A stretch of DNA of 44,453 bases, taken from positions 1-44,453 of the forward strand of contig JALRBW010000019.1 of assembly GCA_023257625.1 (NCBI GenBank), in the 5' to 3' direction. The notes beneath the pieces were generated by a model, which worked only from the letters and a program-made list of their open reading frames with translations, ran no database searches and was not told the origin of the DNA. A program made the translations under genes and the position numbers. How positions within the stretch are numbered: position 1 is the first letter of the stretch; the number at the start of each line of letters is the position of its first letter. This document shows positions 8,893 through 17,734 of the stretch, one piece after another. This DNA comes from Flavobacteriaceae bacterium. Its GTDB lineage: Bacteria; Bacteroidota; Bacteroidia; Flavobacteriales; Flavobacteriaceae.

Positions 8893-8927
8893 CAAAAATA
8901 GAATTTCTACCCTTTTTTTATTTTCAA
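8893..8927 (-). promoter_or_regulatory. Probable promoter of gcvP
   Basis: On the minus strand TTG (8927-8925) is followed after 24 bases by TATTTTTG (8900-8893), an exact TAnnTTTG match. The spacing is at the long end of the Bacteroidota range. The box lies 11 bases before the ATG. Confidence 0.45.
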
Positions 8928-8995
8928 CTTTCAAAGGATTTTAAAATAATTTTTAAACATTAAACACTTTTGATTTAATCAAGGGATATTTGTAA

Positions 8996-9829
8996 ATGGT
9001 TCAATATTTAAAAACTATTTTTAATTTTTATATAAAATCCAGTATTCACGTAGCTATTGCTGTAGTTTCATTAGCTTCAGTCAGCGCTACTACAGTGAAC
9101 AAGTCACTCCCAAATGCATTGTTAATATTTATTTTATGCAGTACTGTTTTTGGGTATAATTACATCAAATTTTTTCCTCTATTTAAGTTTGGTGTTTTGA
9201 GGAATGATTTAAAATGGATAATTATTTTATCCCTACTTTCTGCTCTTTACTCAGGTATATTTTTCTTTACATTAACTACAGGCAGTAAAATTTTAGTCCT
9301 TTTAATTGGAATACTAGTTTTATTGTATTCTACACCTCTTATAGCTTCGAGAAATGGACGCGAAATGAAAGGCTTAAAGACACTTTGGGTAGTACTGAGT
9401 TGGATTTTGCTTTCAGTTGGAATACCAATTTTAGAACTGGAGTACTATGATTTAACTGTCGTTTTATTTCTATTTTGTTTACAAGGTATCTATGTTTTCG
9501 TAGCCCTTTTGTCATTTGAAATACGTGATGTGAATACTGATTCACCTTTTTTAAATACCCTACCTCAACGTATAGGTATATTAAGAGCGAAAGTAATTGG
9601 CTATTTTTTAATTCTAGTAGCCATTGTACTTCAAGGTTTTGCTTTTGATACACCAGATTCACTGAAACTGTCTACTTGGGTTGTATTTTTTTTATTGGCT
9701 TTATTCTTGTGGAAAAGTATGCCCAATAGGTCTTTTTATTTTACTCATTTTTGGCTAGAATCTCTACCCCTTTTTTGGTTTGTAATGATTGAAATTCTCT
9801 CTAACTTGCATATAATTTCGACTCAATAA
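8996..9829 (+). CDS. UbiA-like integral membrane protein
   Basis: This 277-residue protein is almost wholly hydrophobic, with about eight predicted membrane spans. The segment FEIRDVNTDSPFLNTLPQRIG resembles the second Asp-rich motif of UbiA prenyltransferases (DxRDxxxD...TLP..xG), and the overall span layout agrees. The first Asp-rich motif (NDxxDxxxD), normally expected near GYNYIKF, is not present, so catalysis of ordinary prenyl transfer is doubtful. I recall similar proteins across Flavobacteriaceae annotated only as hypothetical. The rhodanese lipoprotein gene starts 1 base after its stop, so the two form an operon. Function is not known; UbiA-superfamily membership is my best inference. 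Confidence 0.65.
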   Translation: MVQYLKTIFNFYIKSSIHVAIAVVSLASVSATTVNKSLPNALLIFILCSTVFGYNYIKFFPLFKFGVLRNDLKWIIILSLLSALYSGIFFFTLTTGSKILVLLIGILVLLYSTPLIASRNGREMKGLKTLWVVLSWILLSVGIPILELEYYDLTVVLFLFCLQGIYVFVALLSFEIRDVNTDSPFLNTLPQRIGILRAKVIGYFLILVAIVLQGFAFDTPDSLKLSTWVVFFLLALFLWKSMPNRSFYFTHFWLESLPLFWFVMIEILSNLHIISTQ

Positions 9830-9830
9830 C

Positions 9831-10184
9831 ATGAAACATCTTTTCTTATTTTCACTTTTTTTTATTGCTTGTTCTCAAAACTCATCCACCATTGAGATGG
9901 TAGACAAACCTAGATTTGAAAAATTACTATCTAAAAGTTTATTACTTATAGACGTAAGGACTCCATTAGAATTTAATTCCGGGTCCATTGATGGAGCAGT
10001 AAATGTGGACTACAATGCTCCTGATTTCATGGAGAAAATAGCCTCCTTTCCAAAGGACCAACCCGTTTTAGTGTATTGTGGATCAGGGTTACGTAGTGGA
10101 CTAGCTGCTAAAGCTATGGATTCTCTAGGGTTTGTAAAGATTTATGATCTCAAAGGGGGGTATCTTAAATGGCAGGGGTATTAA
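9831..10184 (+). CDS. Rhodanese-like domain lipoprotein
   Basis: This is a 117-residue single-domain rhodanese. The N-terminus MKHLFLFSLFFIACSQ is a lipoprotein signal with the lipobox FIAC, so the protein is probably anchored on the periplasmic side of a membrane. The domain shows the LIDVRTPLEF start motif and the active-site loop YCGSGLRS with Cys83, so it may carry a persulfide or have another thiol role. The length is typical for a single domain plus signal. It is preceded 1 base upstream by the UbiA-like gene, and the stop faces the M3 peptidase gene tail to tail across 21 bases. The physiological sulfur donor or acceptor is unknown. Confidence 0.85.
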   Translation: MKHLFLFSLFFIACSQNSSTIEMVDKPRFEKLLSKSLLLIDVRTPLEFNSGSIDGAVNVDYNAPDFMEKIASFPKDQPVLVYCGSGLRSGLAAKAMDSLGFVKIYDLKGGYLKWQGY

Positions 10185-10205
10185 TGCCTTTTTTTTAGAA
10201 GAATT

Positions 10206-12233
10206 TCAATTTGTTTTTACTAACCCTGCACGTCGTAATAAAGCTCCTGGATCGGGTTCTTTTCCTCTAAATCTTTTATACAGCACCATTGGGTGTTCGG
10301 TGCCACCTTTAGAAAGGATATGAGTTTCAAAAGCTTGAGCTGTTTCTGAATCAAAAATTCCTTTTTCTAAAAAGAGTTCAAAAGCATCGGCATCTAATAC
10401 TTCAGCCCATTTATAACTGTAATATCCGGCAGCATAACCTCCTTGAAAAATATGAGAAAAAGAAGTGCTCAAACAGTTTTCAATCGAATCAGGAGTAAAC
10501 TGTAAAGGGGTAATTTGCTCAACTTCGTGAGCTTTAATATTTTTTATTTGAGGGGCATTTTTGCTATGATAAGATAGATCAAGATATCCAAAACTCAACT
10601 GACGTAAAGTTTGAAGTCCTTGATGAAAAAAAGCTACTTTTTTAATTTTGGTAATAAATTCTTCTGGAATAAGTTCATCGGTTTGGTAATGTTTACCAAA
10701 TCGAGTTAAAGCATCTGGGTGATAGCACCAATTTTCCATAATCTGACTTGGGAGTTCTACAAAATCCCAATATACACTAGTGCCACTTAAACTGCTGTAT
10801 TGGGTATTCGCTAATATACCATGGAGTGCGTGTCCAAATTCATGAAACAAGGTGGTAACCTCTTGAAATGTTAAAAGTGAAGGTAATTTTTTAGTGGGTC
10901 TTGTAAAATTACATACAATCGAAATATGAGGGCGTTGTCCTTTTTTTTGAGGTCTGAATTTAGTCATCCATGCACCATTTCTTTTTCCAGAGCGTGGAAA
11001 AAAGTCGGTGTAAAGTAATGCGTAAAAAGTGCTGTTTTTGAAAACTTCATAGGCATCTACTTCACTATGATAAGTTTCAATTTGAGTGCTTTTTTTAAAT
11101 TGTAAACCGTATAAATCTTCCACAATTGAAAAAAGTCCATTCAATACTTTTTCTAATGGGAAATACACTTTTAATTCCAATTCATCAAGATCGTAATCAC
11201 GTTGTTTAATTTTTTCAGCTAAGAATGCGGTATCCCATTTTTCAACTTTTTCTAATGAATAATTTTCTAAAGCATACTCCTTTAGAATTTGCCATTCATT
11301 AGAGGCTGCAGGATATGCTTTTTCAAGTAATTGATCTAAAAAGCTTTTTACATTTTCTTCAGATTGTGCCATACGCTCCTCTAAAACAAAGGCAGCATGA
11401 GACTCATACCCCAACAGATTTGCTCGCTGTTGACGTAAATGAATTATTTTTAAAACAATAGCTTCGTTATTTTGCGCATTGTTTTGAAACCCTCTTTTAC
11501 CAAAAGCAAGACTCATTTCTTTTCGTAAATCTCTATTTTCAGCATAAGTCATAAAGGGAACATAACTTGGGTAATCAAGGGTAAATACCCATCCCTCTAA
11601 TTTTTTTTCTTCAGCTGTGCTTTTGGCCATTTCAATTACGGCTTCTGGCAGACCATTCAATTCTTTTGAATCAGTAATCTGTAACATATAAGCTTGAGTA
11701 TCAGCCAAAACATGTTCTCCAAATTTAAGACTGAGTTGGGCTAATTCTGTATCTATAGAACGAAGTTTTGCTTTATTATTTTCGTCAAGTAACGCACCAT
11801 TTCTTACAAATCCTTTATATTCTTTTTCGAGCAGCGTTTTTTGTTCTATGGTTAACTCAAACACCTCTTGGTTTTCATATACTTTTTTAATTCGTTCAAA
11901 AAGTGCAGTATTTAATCGAACATCATTTTGAAATTGTGTTAACAAAGGGGCAACTTGTTGTGTTACATTTTGAAGAGTTTCAGAAGTTTCCGCACTATTT
12001 AGGTTAAATAAAAGACTGCTATTTCGCCCGATAAAAGAACCGCAATTTTCAAGAGCTTCAATAGTATTTTCAAATGTAGGAGTTCCATTTTGACTTACAA
12101 TTTCATCAATTTCATCTAAGGCTATTTTAATGTTGTCTTGTAATGCTGGCACAAAATGTTCGGGACGTATAATTGAAAATGGGGCTGATTCAAAGGGGGT
12201 ATAAAAGGGCTTGACTAACGGATTGTTTTCCAT
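10206..12233 (-). CDS. dcp: M3 family metallopeptidase, peptidyl-dipeptidase Dcp-like
   Basis: This 675-residue zinc peptidase has the thermolysin-like motif HEFGHALHG (His464, Glu465, His468), and the third ligand Glu lies about 25 residues later in DFVELPSQ. Its length and the segments YSSLSGTSV and HIFQGGYAAGYYSYKW match E. coli Dcp and oligopeptidase A closely. There is no signal peptide, so it probably trims peptides in the cytoplasm. The Dcp versus OpdA distinction rests on overall resemblance (peptide SGT..xDFVE..SQ context) and is less certain than the family. Its ATG is directly next to the purE stop with no spacer, placing it as the third gene of a purK-purE-dcp operon. Confidence 0.88.
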   Translation of the reverse strand: MENNPLVKPFYTPFESAPFSIIRPEHFVPALQDNIKIALDEIDEIVSQNGTPTFENTIEALENCGSFIGRNSSLLFNLNSAETSETLQNVTQQVAPLLTQFQNDVRLNTALFERIKKVYENQEVFELTIEQKTLLEKEYKGFVRNGALLDENNKAKLRSIDTELAQLSLKFGEHVLADTQAYMLQITDSKELNGLPEAVIEMAKSTAEEKKLEGWVFTLDYPSYVPFMTYAENRDLRKEMSLAFGKRGFQNNAQNNEAIVLKIIHLRQQRANLLGYESHAAFVLEERMAQSEENVKSFLDQLLEKAYPAASNEWQILKEYALENYSLEKVEKWDTAFLAEKIKQRDYDLDELELKVYFPLEKVLNGLFSIVEDLYGLQFKKSTQIETYHSEVDAYEVFKNSTFYALLYTDFFPRSGKRNGAWMTKFRPQKKGQRPHISIVCNFTRPTKKLPSLLTFQEVTTLFHEFGHALHGILANTQYSSLSGTSVYWDFVELPSQIMENWCYHPDALTRFGKHYQTDELIPEEFITKIKKVAFFHQGLQTLRQLSFGYLDLSYHSKNAPQIKNIKAHEVEQITPLQFTPDSIENCLSTSFSHIFQGGYAAGYYSYKWAEVLDADAFELFLEKGIFDSETAQAFETHILSKGGTEHPMVLYKRFRGKEPDPGALLRRAGLVKTN

Positions 12234-12719
12234 TTATTTTTTTAATGATTTGCTACTTTCTAAAACCTGAGTTTTAAGTGATTTTTTATATTCAATAATC
12301 AGTTGTTGAACTTTTTGATTTTGTGCGCCAATGATCTGTGCAGCCAAAATACCTGCATTTTTAGCCCCATTTAAGGCTACTGTAGCCACTGGAACTCCGC
12401 CAGGCATTTGTAGGATTGAGAGCACAGAATCCCAACCGTCAATTGAGTTACTTGATTTTATGGGAACGCCAATTACAGGAAGTGGACTTAATGAGGCCAC
12501 CATGCCTGGTAAATGTGCCGCACCGCCTGCACCAGCAATAATTACTTGTATCCCCCGTTCATGGGCAAAAGTTCCATAATCCATCATTTTTTCAGGAGTT
12601 CTATGTGCTGAAACAATATCTACTTCAACTGAAATTGAAAATGATTTTAAAATAGTAATCGCTTCTTCCATTACCGGAAGATCAGATTTGCTACCCATAA
12701 TAATACTTACTTGTGCCAT
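12234..12719 (-). CDS. purE: N5-carboxyaminoimidazole ribonucleotide mutase PurE
   Basis: PurE converts N5-CAIR to CAIR in purine synthesis. The 161-residue protein has the class I signature: GSKSDLPVM near the N-terminus, SAHRTPEKM, and the Gly/Ala-rich loop IIAGAGGAAHLPGM. Class I PurE works with PurK, whose gene lies 1 base upstream, so the pair encodes the two-step bacterial route from AIR to CAIR. The C-terminus has a short Lys/Ser-rich tail that varies in the family. The enzyme is cytoplasmic. Confidence 0.96.
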   Translation of the reverse strand: MAQVSIIMGSKSDLPVMEEAITILKSFSISVEVDIVSAHRTPEKMMDYGTFAHERGIQVIIAGAGGAAHLPGMVASLSPLPVIGVPIKSSNSIDGWDSVLSILQMPGGVPVATVALNGAKNAGILAAQIIGAQNQKVQQLIIEYKKSLKTQVLESSKSLKK

Positions 12720-12720
12720 T

Positions 12721-13875
12721 TTAATTTGAGATTACTTCTAAGGTTTCTTTCACTTGTTCTGCAATTTTTCGAGCCATTTCTAACTTTTCATTGATAATGG
12801 TTATATGTCCCATTTTCCGAAATGGACGGGTTTCTTTTTTTCCATATATATGTGGGTGTACACCTTCAATAGCTAAAATATATTCTAGATTTTTATAAAT
12901 AACAGGGCCATTATAACCTTCTTTACCTACAATATTTACCATCACACCAGCCACTTTGTTTTCTGTTTTTCCAAGGGGTAAATCAAGAATTGCTCTTATG
13001 TGTTGTTCAAATTGTGTGGTGTATGAGGCTTCAATGGTGTAATGTCCACTATTGTGAGGTCGAGGTGCTACTTCATTTACCCATAATTCTCCTTCATGGG
13101 TTAAAAATAATTCGACAGCCAATAGTCCAACATGTTGAAAAGCTTCTGAAACAGCAAGAGCCATTTTTTCTGCATTTTTAGCTACAGTAGATGATACTCT
13201 AGCAGGACTTATTACATATTCAACTTGATTAGCTGTTGGATGAAACTCCATTTCTACACAGGGATAGCAAGCCACTTCTCCATTAGAACTTCGACAAACA
13301 ATTACGCTCAATTCCTTATCTATCTTTACCATTTCTTCAGCCATACATTTACCCTCAAATACCATTTCTAAATCTTGATTAGAGCGGATAATTTGTACCC
13401 CATATCCATCATATCCCATGGTTTCCGATTTCCACACAAATGGAAAACTTATTTCTCCTTTCAAAACAGCTTCCTTTAATAAAGCTTTAGATTTAAAACG
13501 TTGAAAAGGAGCTGTAGGAATAGAATGATCAATATAAAACTGCTTCTGAAGCCCTTTGCTTTGAATGGTTTTTAAAACGGAAGCTTGTGGGTAAACTTTA
13601 ATACCTGCTGATTCTAAATGGGCAAGGGCATCAGTATTTACATTCTCTATCTCAATGGTTAAAACATCTACATCACTTCCAAAATCGACAACTGTTTCAA
13701 AATCCATTAAATCTCCTTGAATAAATTTGTTACAAGCTATTTTTGCGGGTGCTGAATTACTAGGATCTAAAACTTTTGTGTTAATATCCCATTGTCTTGT
13801 GGTGGTTAAAAGCATTTTACCGAGTTGCCCACCTCCTAAAATTCCAATTGTTTTTGTCCCTGAAAAAAAAACCAT
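12721..13875 (-). CDS. purK: N5-carboxyaminoimidazole ribonucleotide synthase PurK
   Basis: PurK, an ATP-grasp enzyme, uses ATP and bicarbonate to carboxylate AIR. The 384-residue protein starts with the Rossmann-like GILGGGQLGKML loop, has the ATP-grasp core (WKSETMGYDGYG, LSVIVCRSSNGE) and the metal-binding segment NEVAPRPHNSGHYTIEA. It is the first gene of the purK-purE-dcp operon and is divergent from adk. A -7 box (TATTTTTG, minus strand 13896-13889) lies 13 bases before its ATG. I saw no PurR-type or purine riboswitch-like structure in the 86-base divergent gap. Confidence 0.96.
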   Translation of the reverse strand: MVFFSGTKTIGILGGGQLGKMLLTTTRQWDINTKVLDPSNSAPAKIACNKFIQGDLMDFETVVDFGSDVDVLTIEIENVNTDALAHLESAGIKVYPQASVLKTIQSKGLQKQFYIDHSIPTAPFQRFKSKALLKEAVLKGEISFPFVWKSETMGYDGYGVQIIRSNQDLEMVFEGKCMAEEMVKIDKELSVIVCRSSNGEVACYPCVEMEFHPTANQVEYVISPARVSSTVAKNAEKMALAVSEAFQHVGLLAVELFLTHEGELWVNEVAPRPHNSGHYTIEASYTTQFEQHIRAILDLPLGKTENKVAGVMVNIVGKEGYNGPVIYKNLEYILAIEGVHPHIYGKKETRPFRKMGHITIINEKLEMARKIAEQVKETLEVISN

Positions 13876-13888
13876 TTGATTCTTTTAG

Positions 13889-13896
13889 CAAAAATA
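13889..13896 (-). promoter_or_regulatory. -7 box of purK promoter
   Basis: TATTTTTG on the minus strand is an exact TAnnTTTG match 13 bases upstream of the purK ATG. No -33 element is at the standard distance. Confidence 0.45.
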
Positions 13897-13938
13897 CGCA
13901 TAAGTTTTTTGGAATGAAAAAAAGCCATTCAAATTGGA

Positions 13939-13946
13939 TATCTTTG
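13939..13946 (+). promoter_or_regulatory. -7 box of adk promoter
   Basis: TATCTTTG is an exact TAnnTTTG match 15 bases before the adk ATG at 13962. The nearest TTTG (13908-13911) is 27 bases upstream, somewhat too far for a canonical -33 element. Confidence 0.45.
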
Positions 13947-13961
13947 AAAAAATATTTTACC

Positions 13962-14534
13962 ATGATCAATCTTGTCCTTTTTGGGAAACCAGGCGCTGGT
14001 AAAGGTACACAAGCTGCTTTTTTGAAAGAAAAATATGGTTTACACCATATTTCTACAGGCGACTTATTTCGCAATAATATTCAAAACAAAACTCCTTTGG
14101 GTAAGTTGGCCCAATCATACATGGATAAAGGTGATTTAGTTCCAGATCAGGTAACCATTGACATGTTGGAACAAGCGGTGGATGAAAACCCTAAAGCTAA
14201 AGGGTTTATTTTTGATGGTTTTCCAAGAACTAAAGCCCAAGCTCAAGCCTTAGATATATTTTTAACACGAAAAAAAATGCCTGTTAATGCTACAATTGCA
14301 TTAGAAGCGGATGATGATATTTTAATAGAACGATTACTAAACAGAGGAAAAACGAGTGGCCGTGTTGATGATCAAAACGAAGAAAAAATTCGTAATCGTT
14401 TTGAAGAATACAATATAAAAACTGCACCATTAAAAGATTTTTATTCGGCTCAACAAAAATTTCACAGTGTAAATGGAATTGGATCAATTGAAGAAATAAC
14501 TATGCGGTTGACTCATTTAATTGATAGCTTATAA
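13962..14534 (+). CDS. adk: Adenylate kinase
   Basis: Adenylate kinase balances ATP, ADP and AMP. The 190-residue protein opens with the P-loop LFGKPGAGKGTQ, has the AMP-site ISTGDLFR, the DGFPRT motif, and the LID region NRGKTSGRVDDQ, which is the short LID lacking the zinc-finger insertion. The frame is open further upstream to 13797, but the ATG at 13962 (MINLVLFGKPG) is the natural start and sits just after the -7 box. Some Flavobacteriaceae carry an hpt gene fused or next to adk; here none is present, and the upstream neighbour is the divergent purK. The obg gene begins 6 bases after the stop. Confidence 0.95.
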   Translation: MINLVLFGKPGAGKGTQAAFLKEKYGLHHISTGDLFRNNIQNKTPLGKLAQSYMDKGDLVPDQVTIDMLEQAVDENPKAKGFIFDGFPRTKAQAQALDIFLTRKKMPVNATIALEADDDILIERLLNRGKTSGRVDDQNEEKIRNRFEEYNIKTAPLKDFYSAQQKFHSVNGIGSIEEITMRLTHLIDSL

Positions 14535-14540
14535 TCTAAA

Positions 14541-15551
14541 ATGACCGAAGGTAACTTTGTTGATTACGTAAAAATATTCATTAGCTCTGGAAATGGGGGA
14601 AAAGGATCTACCCATTTAAGGAGAGAAAAGTATATTCCCAAAGGTGGACCCGATGGGGGTGATGGAGGAAGAGGTGGACATGTAATTATTAAGGCTAATC
14701 CTCAACTTTGGACATTGTACACTTTTAAATTTCAAAAACATTTTTCTGCAGGTCATGGTGGAAATGGTGCAAAAAATAGAAGTTCAGGTTTACAAGGTGA
14801 AGATAGAATTATTGAAGTACCTGTAGGAACATTAGTTCGAGATTCTGAAACCCAAAAAATCCTTTTTGAAATAACAGAGGAAGACCAAGAATACATAGTA
14901 TTAAAAGGGGGACTTGGGGGCCGTGGAAATTGGCATTTTAAATCACCTACAAGACAAACACCACGATATGCACAACCTGGTATTGAAGGAATTAGTATTT
15001 ACATTACCTTGGAATTAAAAGTTTTAGCAGATGTTGGATTAGTAGGGTTTCCAAATGCAGGAAAATCAACCTTATTAGCAGCCCTCACAGCAGCAAAACC
15101 AAAAATTGCAGATTACGAATTTACCACCTTAAAGCCTAACTTAGGAATTGTTGAGTACCGTGATTTTAAGTCTTTTGTTATGGCTGATATTCCAGGAATT
15201 ATTGAAGGTGCTGCGGAAGGTAAAGGATTAGGTCATTATTTTTTAAGACATATTGAACGAAATTCCGTTTTATTATACGTAATTCCAGCAGACACAAATG
15301 AAGTTCTTAAAGCCTTTAAAATTCTTCAAAATGAACTTCTAAAATACAATCCCGAATTACTTGATAAATCGTTTATGGTGATATTATCAAAAGCTGATTT
15401 GTTAGATGATGAATTACTTGATGAATACGAAAAGGAGATGAAAAAAGTCTTCAAAAAAATCCCCCATTTAATTATTTCTAGTGCAACCCAATATCATCTT
15501 ACTGAATTAAAAGATGCATTGTGGAATTTGCTAAATCAACCCCTTGATTAG
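14541..15551 (+). CDS. obg: Obg family GTPase (ObgE/CgtA)
   Basis: This essential GTPase is linked to 50S ribosome assembly and stress responses. The 336-residue protein has the Gly-rich Obg fold (about 1-158, with [14 protein letters not shown] and [19 protein letters not shown]), then the GTPase domain with G1 GFPNAGKST (near 168-176), the TTLKPNLG switch, G3 [16 protein letters not shown] and G4 LSKADLLD. It ends shortly after the GTPase domain, without the C-terminal OCT domain found in many Gram-positive relatives. It lies 6 bases after adk and 1 base before mpl, so the three are co-transcribed. Confidence 0.95.
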   Translation: MTEGNFVDYVKIFISSGNGGKGSTHLRREKYIPKGGPDGGDGGRGGHVIIKANPQLWTLYTFKFQKHFSAGHGGNGAKNRSSGLQGEDRIIEVPVGTLVRDSETQKILFEITEEDQEYIVLKGGLGGRGNWHFKSPTRQTPRYAQPGIEGISIYITLELKVLADVGLVGFPNAGKSTLLAALTAAKPKIADYEFTTLKPNLGIVEYRDFKSFVMADIPGIIEGAAEGKGLGHYFLRHIERNSVLLYVIPADTNEVLKAFKILQNELLKYNPELLDKSFMVILSKADLLDDELLDEYEKEMKKVFKKIPHLIISSATQYHLTELKDALWNLLNQPLD

Positions 15552-15552
15552 T

Positions 15553-16914
15553 ATGCGAATTCATTTTATTGCCATTGGAGGAAGTGCTATGCACAGTTTA
15601 GCTTTAGAAATGAAAAATCATGGTCATGTAGTTTCTGGAAGTGAAGACATACTTTTTGAACCTGCCAAAACTGCTTTAGAGAAAGCAGGATTAGCACCCA
15701 AATCTTTAGGTTGGAATCCTGAATTGATCTCAGATGAAATTGATGTGATAGTATTAGGAATGCACGCTAAAGGAGATAACCCAGAATTGAAACGTGCACA
15801 AGAATTGAATTTGCGAATTCACTCTTATCCTGAGTTTTTAGCTAAGTTAAGTGAAGAGAAAACACGAGTAGTAATAGCGGGAAGTCATGGAAAAACAACA
15901 ATAACAGCGATTGTTTTACATGTTTTAGGGTACCATAATCAAACCCCAGATTTTATGATAGGAGCTCCTGTGCCTGCTGTTTCAAAAACTTTATCTCTTC
16001 AAAAAGTGAATGACTTTATTCTCTTAGAGGGTGATGAATATTTGTCTTCTGCAATTGACTCAAGACCTAAATTTTTATGGTACACTCCAGAGATAGCCCT
16101 TATTAGTGGTATCGCATGGGACCATGTTAACGTGTTTCCTAGTTTTGAGATTTATTTAGCGCAATTTGAAAATTTTATATATAGCCTTCAGGAAGGAGGA
16201 GTATTGGTATATAACGAAGAAGATAATTTGGTTAAAACGCTAGTTGAAAAAGTGACTCATCCTATAAAAAAAATACCTTACCAGACTCCTAAGTACATTT
16301 TAGATCAGGGTGTGACTTTTTTAGAAACTGAAGAGGGCAATGTTCCACTCAATATTTTTGGTAAACACAACCTTTCAAATATAGCAGGCGCCAAATGGAT
16401 ATGCCAACTGATGGGTGTTGATGCCTCTGATTTTTATGAAGCGCTACCAAGTTTCAAAGGAGCTTTAAAACGATTAGAATGTATAGCAAAAGGGAAAACA
16501 GCTCTTTTATTTAAAGATTTTGCACATGCCCCAAGTAAAGTTATAGCTACTACAGAAGCAGTTCGAGCCCAATTTACTTCTAAAAAAATAATTTCCTGCT
16601 TAGAACTTCATACATATAGTAGTCTAGATCCTGATTTTTTAAAACAGTATAAGTACACTTTACAACAATCAAATACTCCTGTAGTTTTTTATGACCCTGA
16701 TGGCTTAAAAATTAAAAACAGAAAACCTATTGATCCTAAACAAATTATTGAATCTTTTGGACATCCAGAACTACTAGTGCTTACCCATAAAGAAGGGCTA
16801 GAATACTTTTTATTAAATCAAAACCTAAAAAATACAGTTCTTTTGATGATGAGTTCTGGAAATTTTGGAGGCTTAAATTGGGGGAGACTGATAGAAAAAG
16901 TAAACGAAAGCTAA
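15553..16914 (+). CDS. mpl: UDP-N-acetylmuramate:L-alanyl-gamma-D-glutamyl-meso-diaminopimelate ligase (Mpl) family
   Basis: Mpl reattaches recycled cell-wall tripeptide to UDP-MurNAc, feeding it back to the MurF step. The 453-residue protein belongs to the Mur ligase family: Rossmann start HFIAIGGSAMHSLA, ATP loop GSHGKTT, metal/substrate segment LLEGDEYLSS, and a C-terminal domain with KDFAHAPSKV. It resembles Mpl more than MurC because of the GSEDILFEPAK and GMHAKGDNPEL segments; a true MurC is encoded in the dcw cluster at 39594. I chose the ATG at 15553, 1 base after the obg stop, over a TTG at 15544 inside obg. Function is by family. Confidence 0.88.
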   Translation: MRIHFIAIGGSAMHSLALEMKNHGHVVSGSEDILFEPAKTALEKAGLAPKSLGWNPELISDEIDVIVLGMHAKGDNPELKRAQELNLRIHSYPEFLAKLSEEKTRVVIAGSHGKTTITAIVLHVLGYHNQTPDFMIGAPVPAVSKTLSLQKVNDFILLEGDEYLSSAIDSRPKFLWYTPEIALISGIAWDHVNVFPSFEIYLAQFENFIYSLQEGGVLVYNEEDNLVKTLVEKVTHPIKKIPYQTPKYILDQGVTFLETEEGNVPLNIFGKHNLSNIAGAKWICQLMGVDASDFYEALPSFKGALKRLECIAKGKTALLFKDFAHAPSKVIATTEAVRAQFTSKKIISCLELHTYSSLDPDFLKQYKYTLQQSNTPVVFYDPDGLKIKNRKPIDPKQIIESFGHPELLVLTHKEGLEYFLLNQNLKNTVLLMMSSGNFGGLNWGRLIEKVNES

Positions 16915-16970
16915 GCAAAATAATTGTTACCTAGTTGCTTTTTTTTATCTTGATGTATTGTTTTTGCCCC

Positions 16971-17663
16971 ATGAATACAAAAAAGCTTTCGATTAAAGAT
17001 TGGGATCCTTCTGATCGACCAAGAGAAAAATTCAAACAATTTGGTTCCACTTTTTTAACAAATGCTGAGCTATTGGCCTTGCTGATTGGTAATGGCTCTC
17101 GTGATTTTAATGCTGTTCAATTAATGCAGTACGTTCTCAATATAAATGATAATGACCTTAATAAACTGCAGCAACAATCGTTAGAGCAATTAATACAATT
17201 TAAAGGAATAGGAACAGTTAAGGCAATCAAAATAAAAGCCGTATTTGAATTATGCAAACGAATTCAATACAATGAGATAAAATCTAAAACCGTAATAAAA
17301 GACAGCCATAGTGCGTATAAATTACTCGCTCCAGTAATACAAAATTTACCTCATGAAGAATTTTGGATTATTTATTTAAATCACTCTTCTAGACTTATTG
17401 AAAAATACCAACTTAGCCGAGGGGGAATAACTCAAACTTCCGTTGATTTGCGATTGGCATTTAAAAGAGCATTTGAAATTAGATCAACAGCCTTAATTTT
17501 AGCCCATAATCATCCCTCAGGGGCTCTCGATCCAAGTGATAATGACATACAATTAACTCAAAAATTTAAGATCGCTGCAAAACAAATGGATCTGACGCTG
17601 CTGGATCATTTGATAATTTCAGAAAAAGGCTATTTTAGCTTTGCAGATCAGGGATTACTTTAA
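16971..17663 (+). CDS. radC: RadC family JAB-domain DNA repair protein
   Basis: This 230-residue protein has the UPF0758/RadC layout: a helix-hairpin-helix region (about 15-95, with LLIGNGSR and FKGIGTVKAIKIKA) and a JAB/MPN metalloprotease-like domain with HNHPSGALDPSDND, the JAMM zinc motif. Its role is still unclear: the original link to DNA repair in E. coli has been withdrawn, though the family is often near mobile or repair genes. The open frame extends upstream to 16935, but the ATG at 16971 (MNTKKLSIKDWDPSDRPREK) matches the usual start. It lies 56 bases after mpl. No catalytic residue appears missing. Confidence 0.9.
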   Translation: MNTKKLSIKDWDPSDRPREKFKQFGSTFLTNAELLALLIGNGSRDFNAVQLMQYVLNINDNDLNKLQQQSLEQLIQFKGIGTVKAIKIKAVFELCKRIQYNEIKSKTVIKDSHSAYKLLAPVIQNLPHEEFWIIYLNHSSRLIEKYQLSRGGITQTSVDLRLAFKRAFEIRSTALILAHNHPSGALDPSDNDIQLTQKFKIAAKQMDLTLLDHLIISEKGYFSFADQGLL

Positions 17664-17734
17664 AAAATCTTTTATCTAGAGTTAACAAAATTAATTTTCT
17701 ATTCTAAGGGTTTTTGAGTAATTACAAAGTAAAT

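Noticed and set aside
8985-8992. GATATTTG as promoter of the UbiA-like gene
   Set aside because: One mismatch to the -7 consensus, and the nearest TTTG (8969-8972) is only 12 bases upstream; not supported enough to list as a feature.
8882-8995. Glycine riboswitch upstream of gcvP
   Set aside because: The gap is 114 bases, very AT-rich, and shows no conserved paired core.
15553-16914. Second murC rather than mpl
   Set aside because: A true MurC is at 39594; this protein lacks the MurC VYRRMN stretch and matches Mpl in the N-terminal domain.
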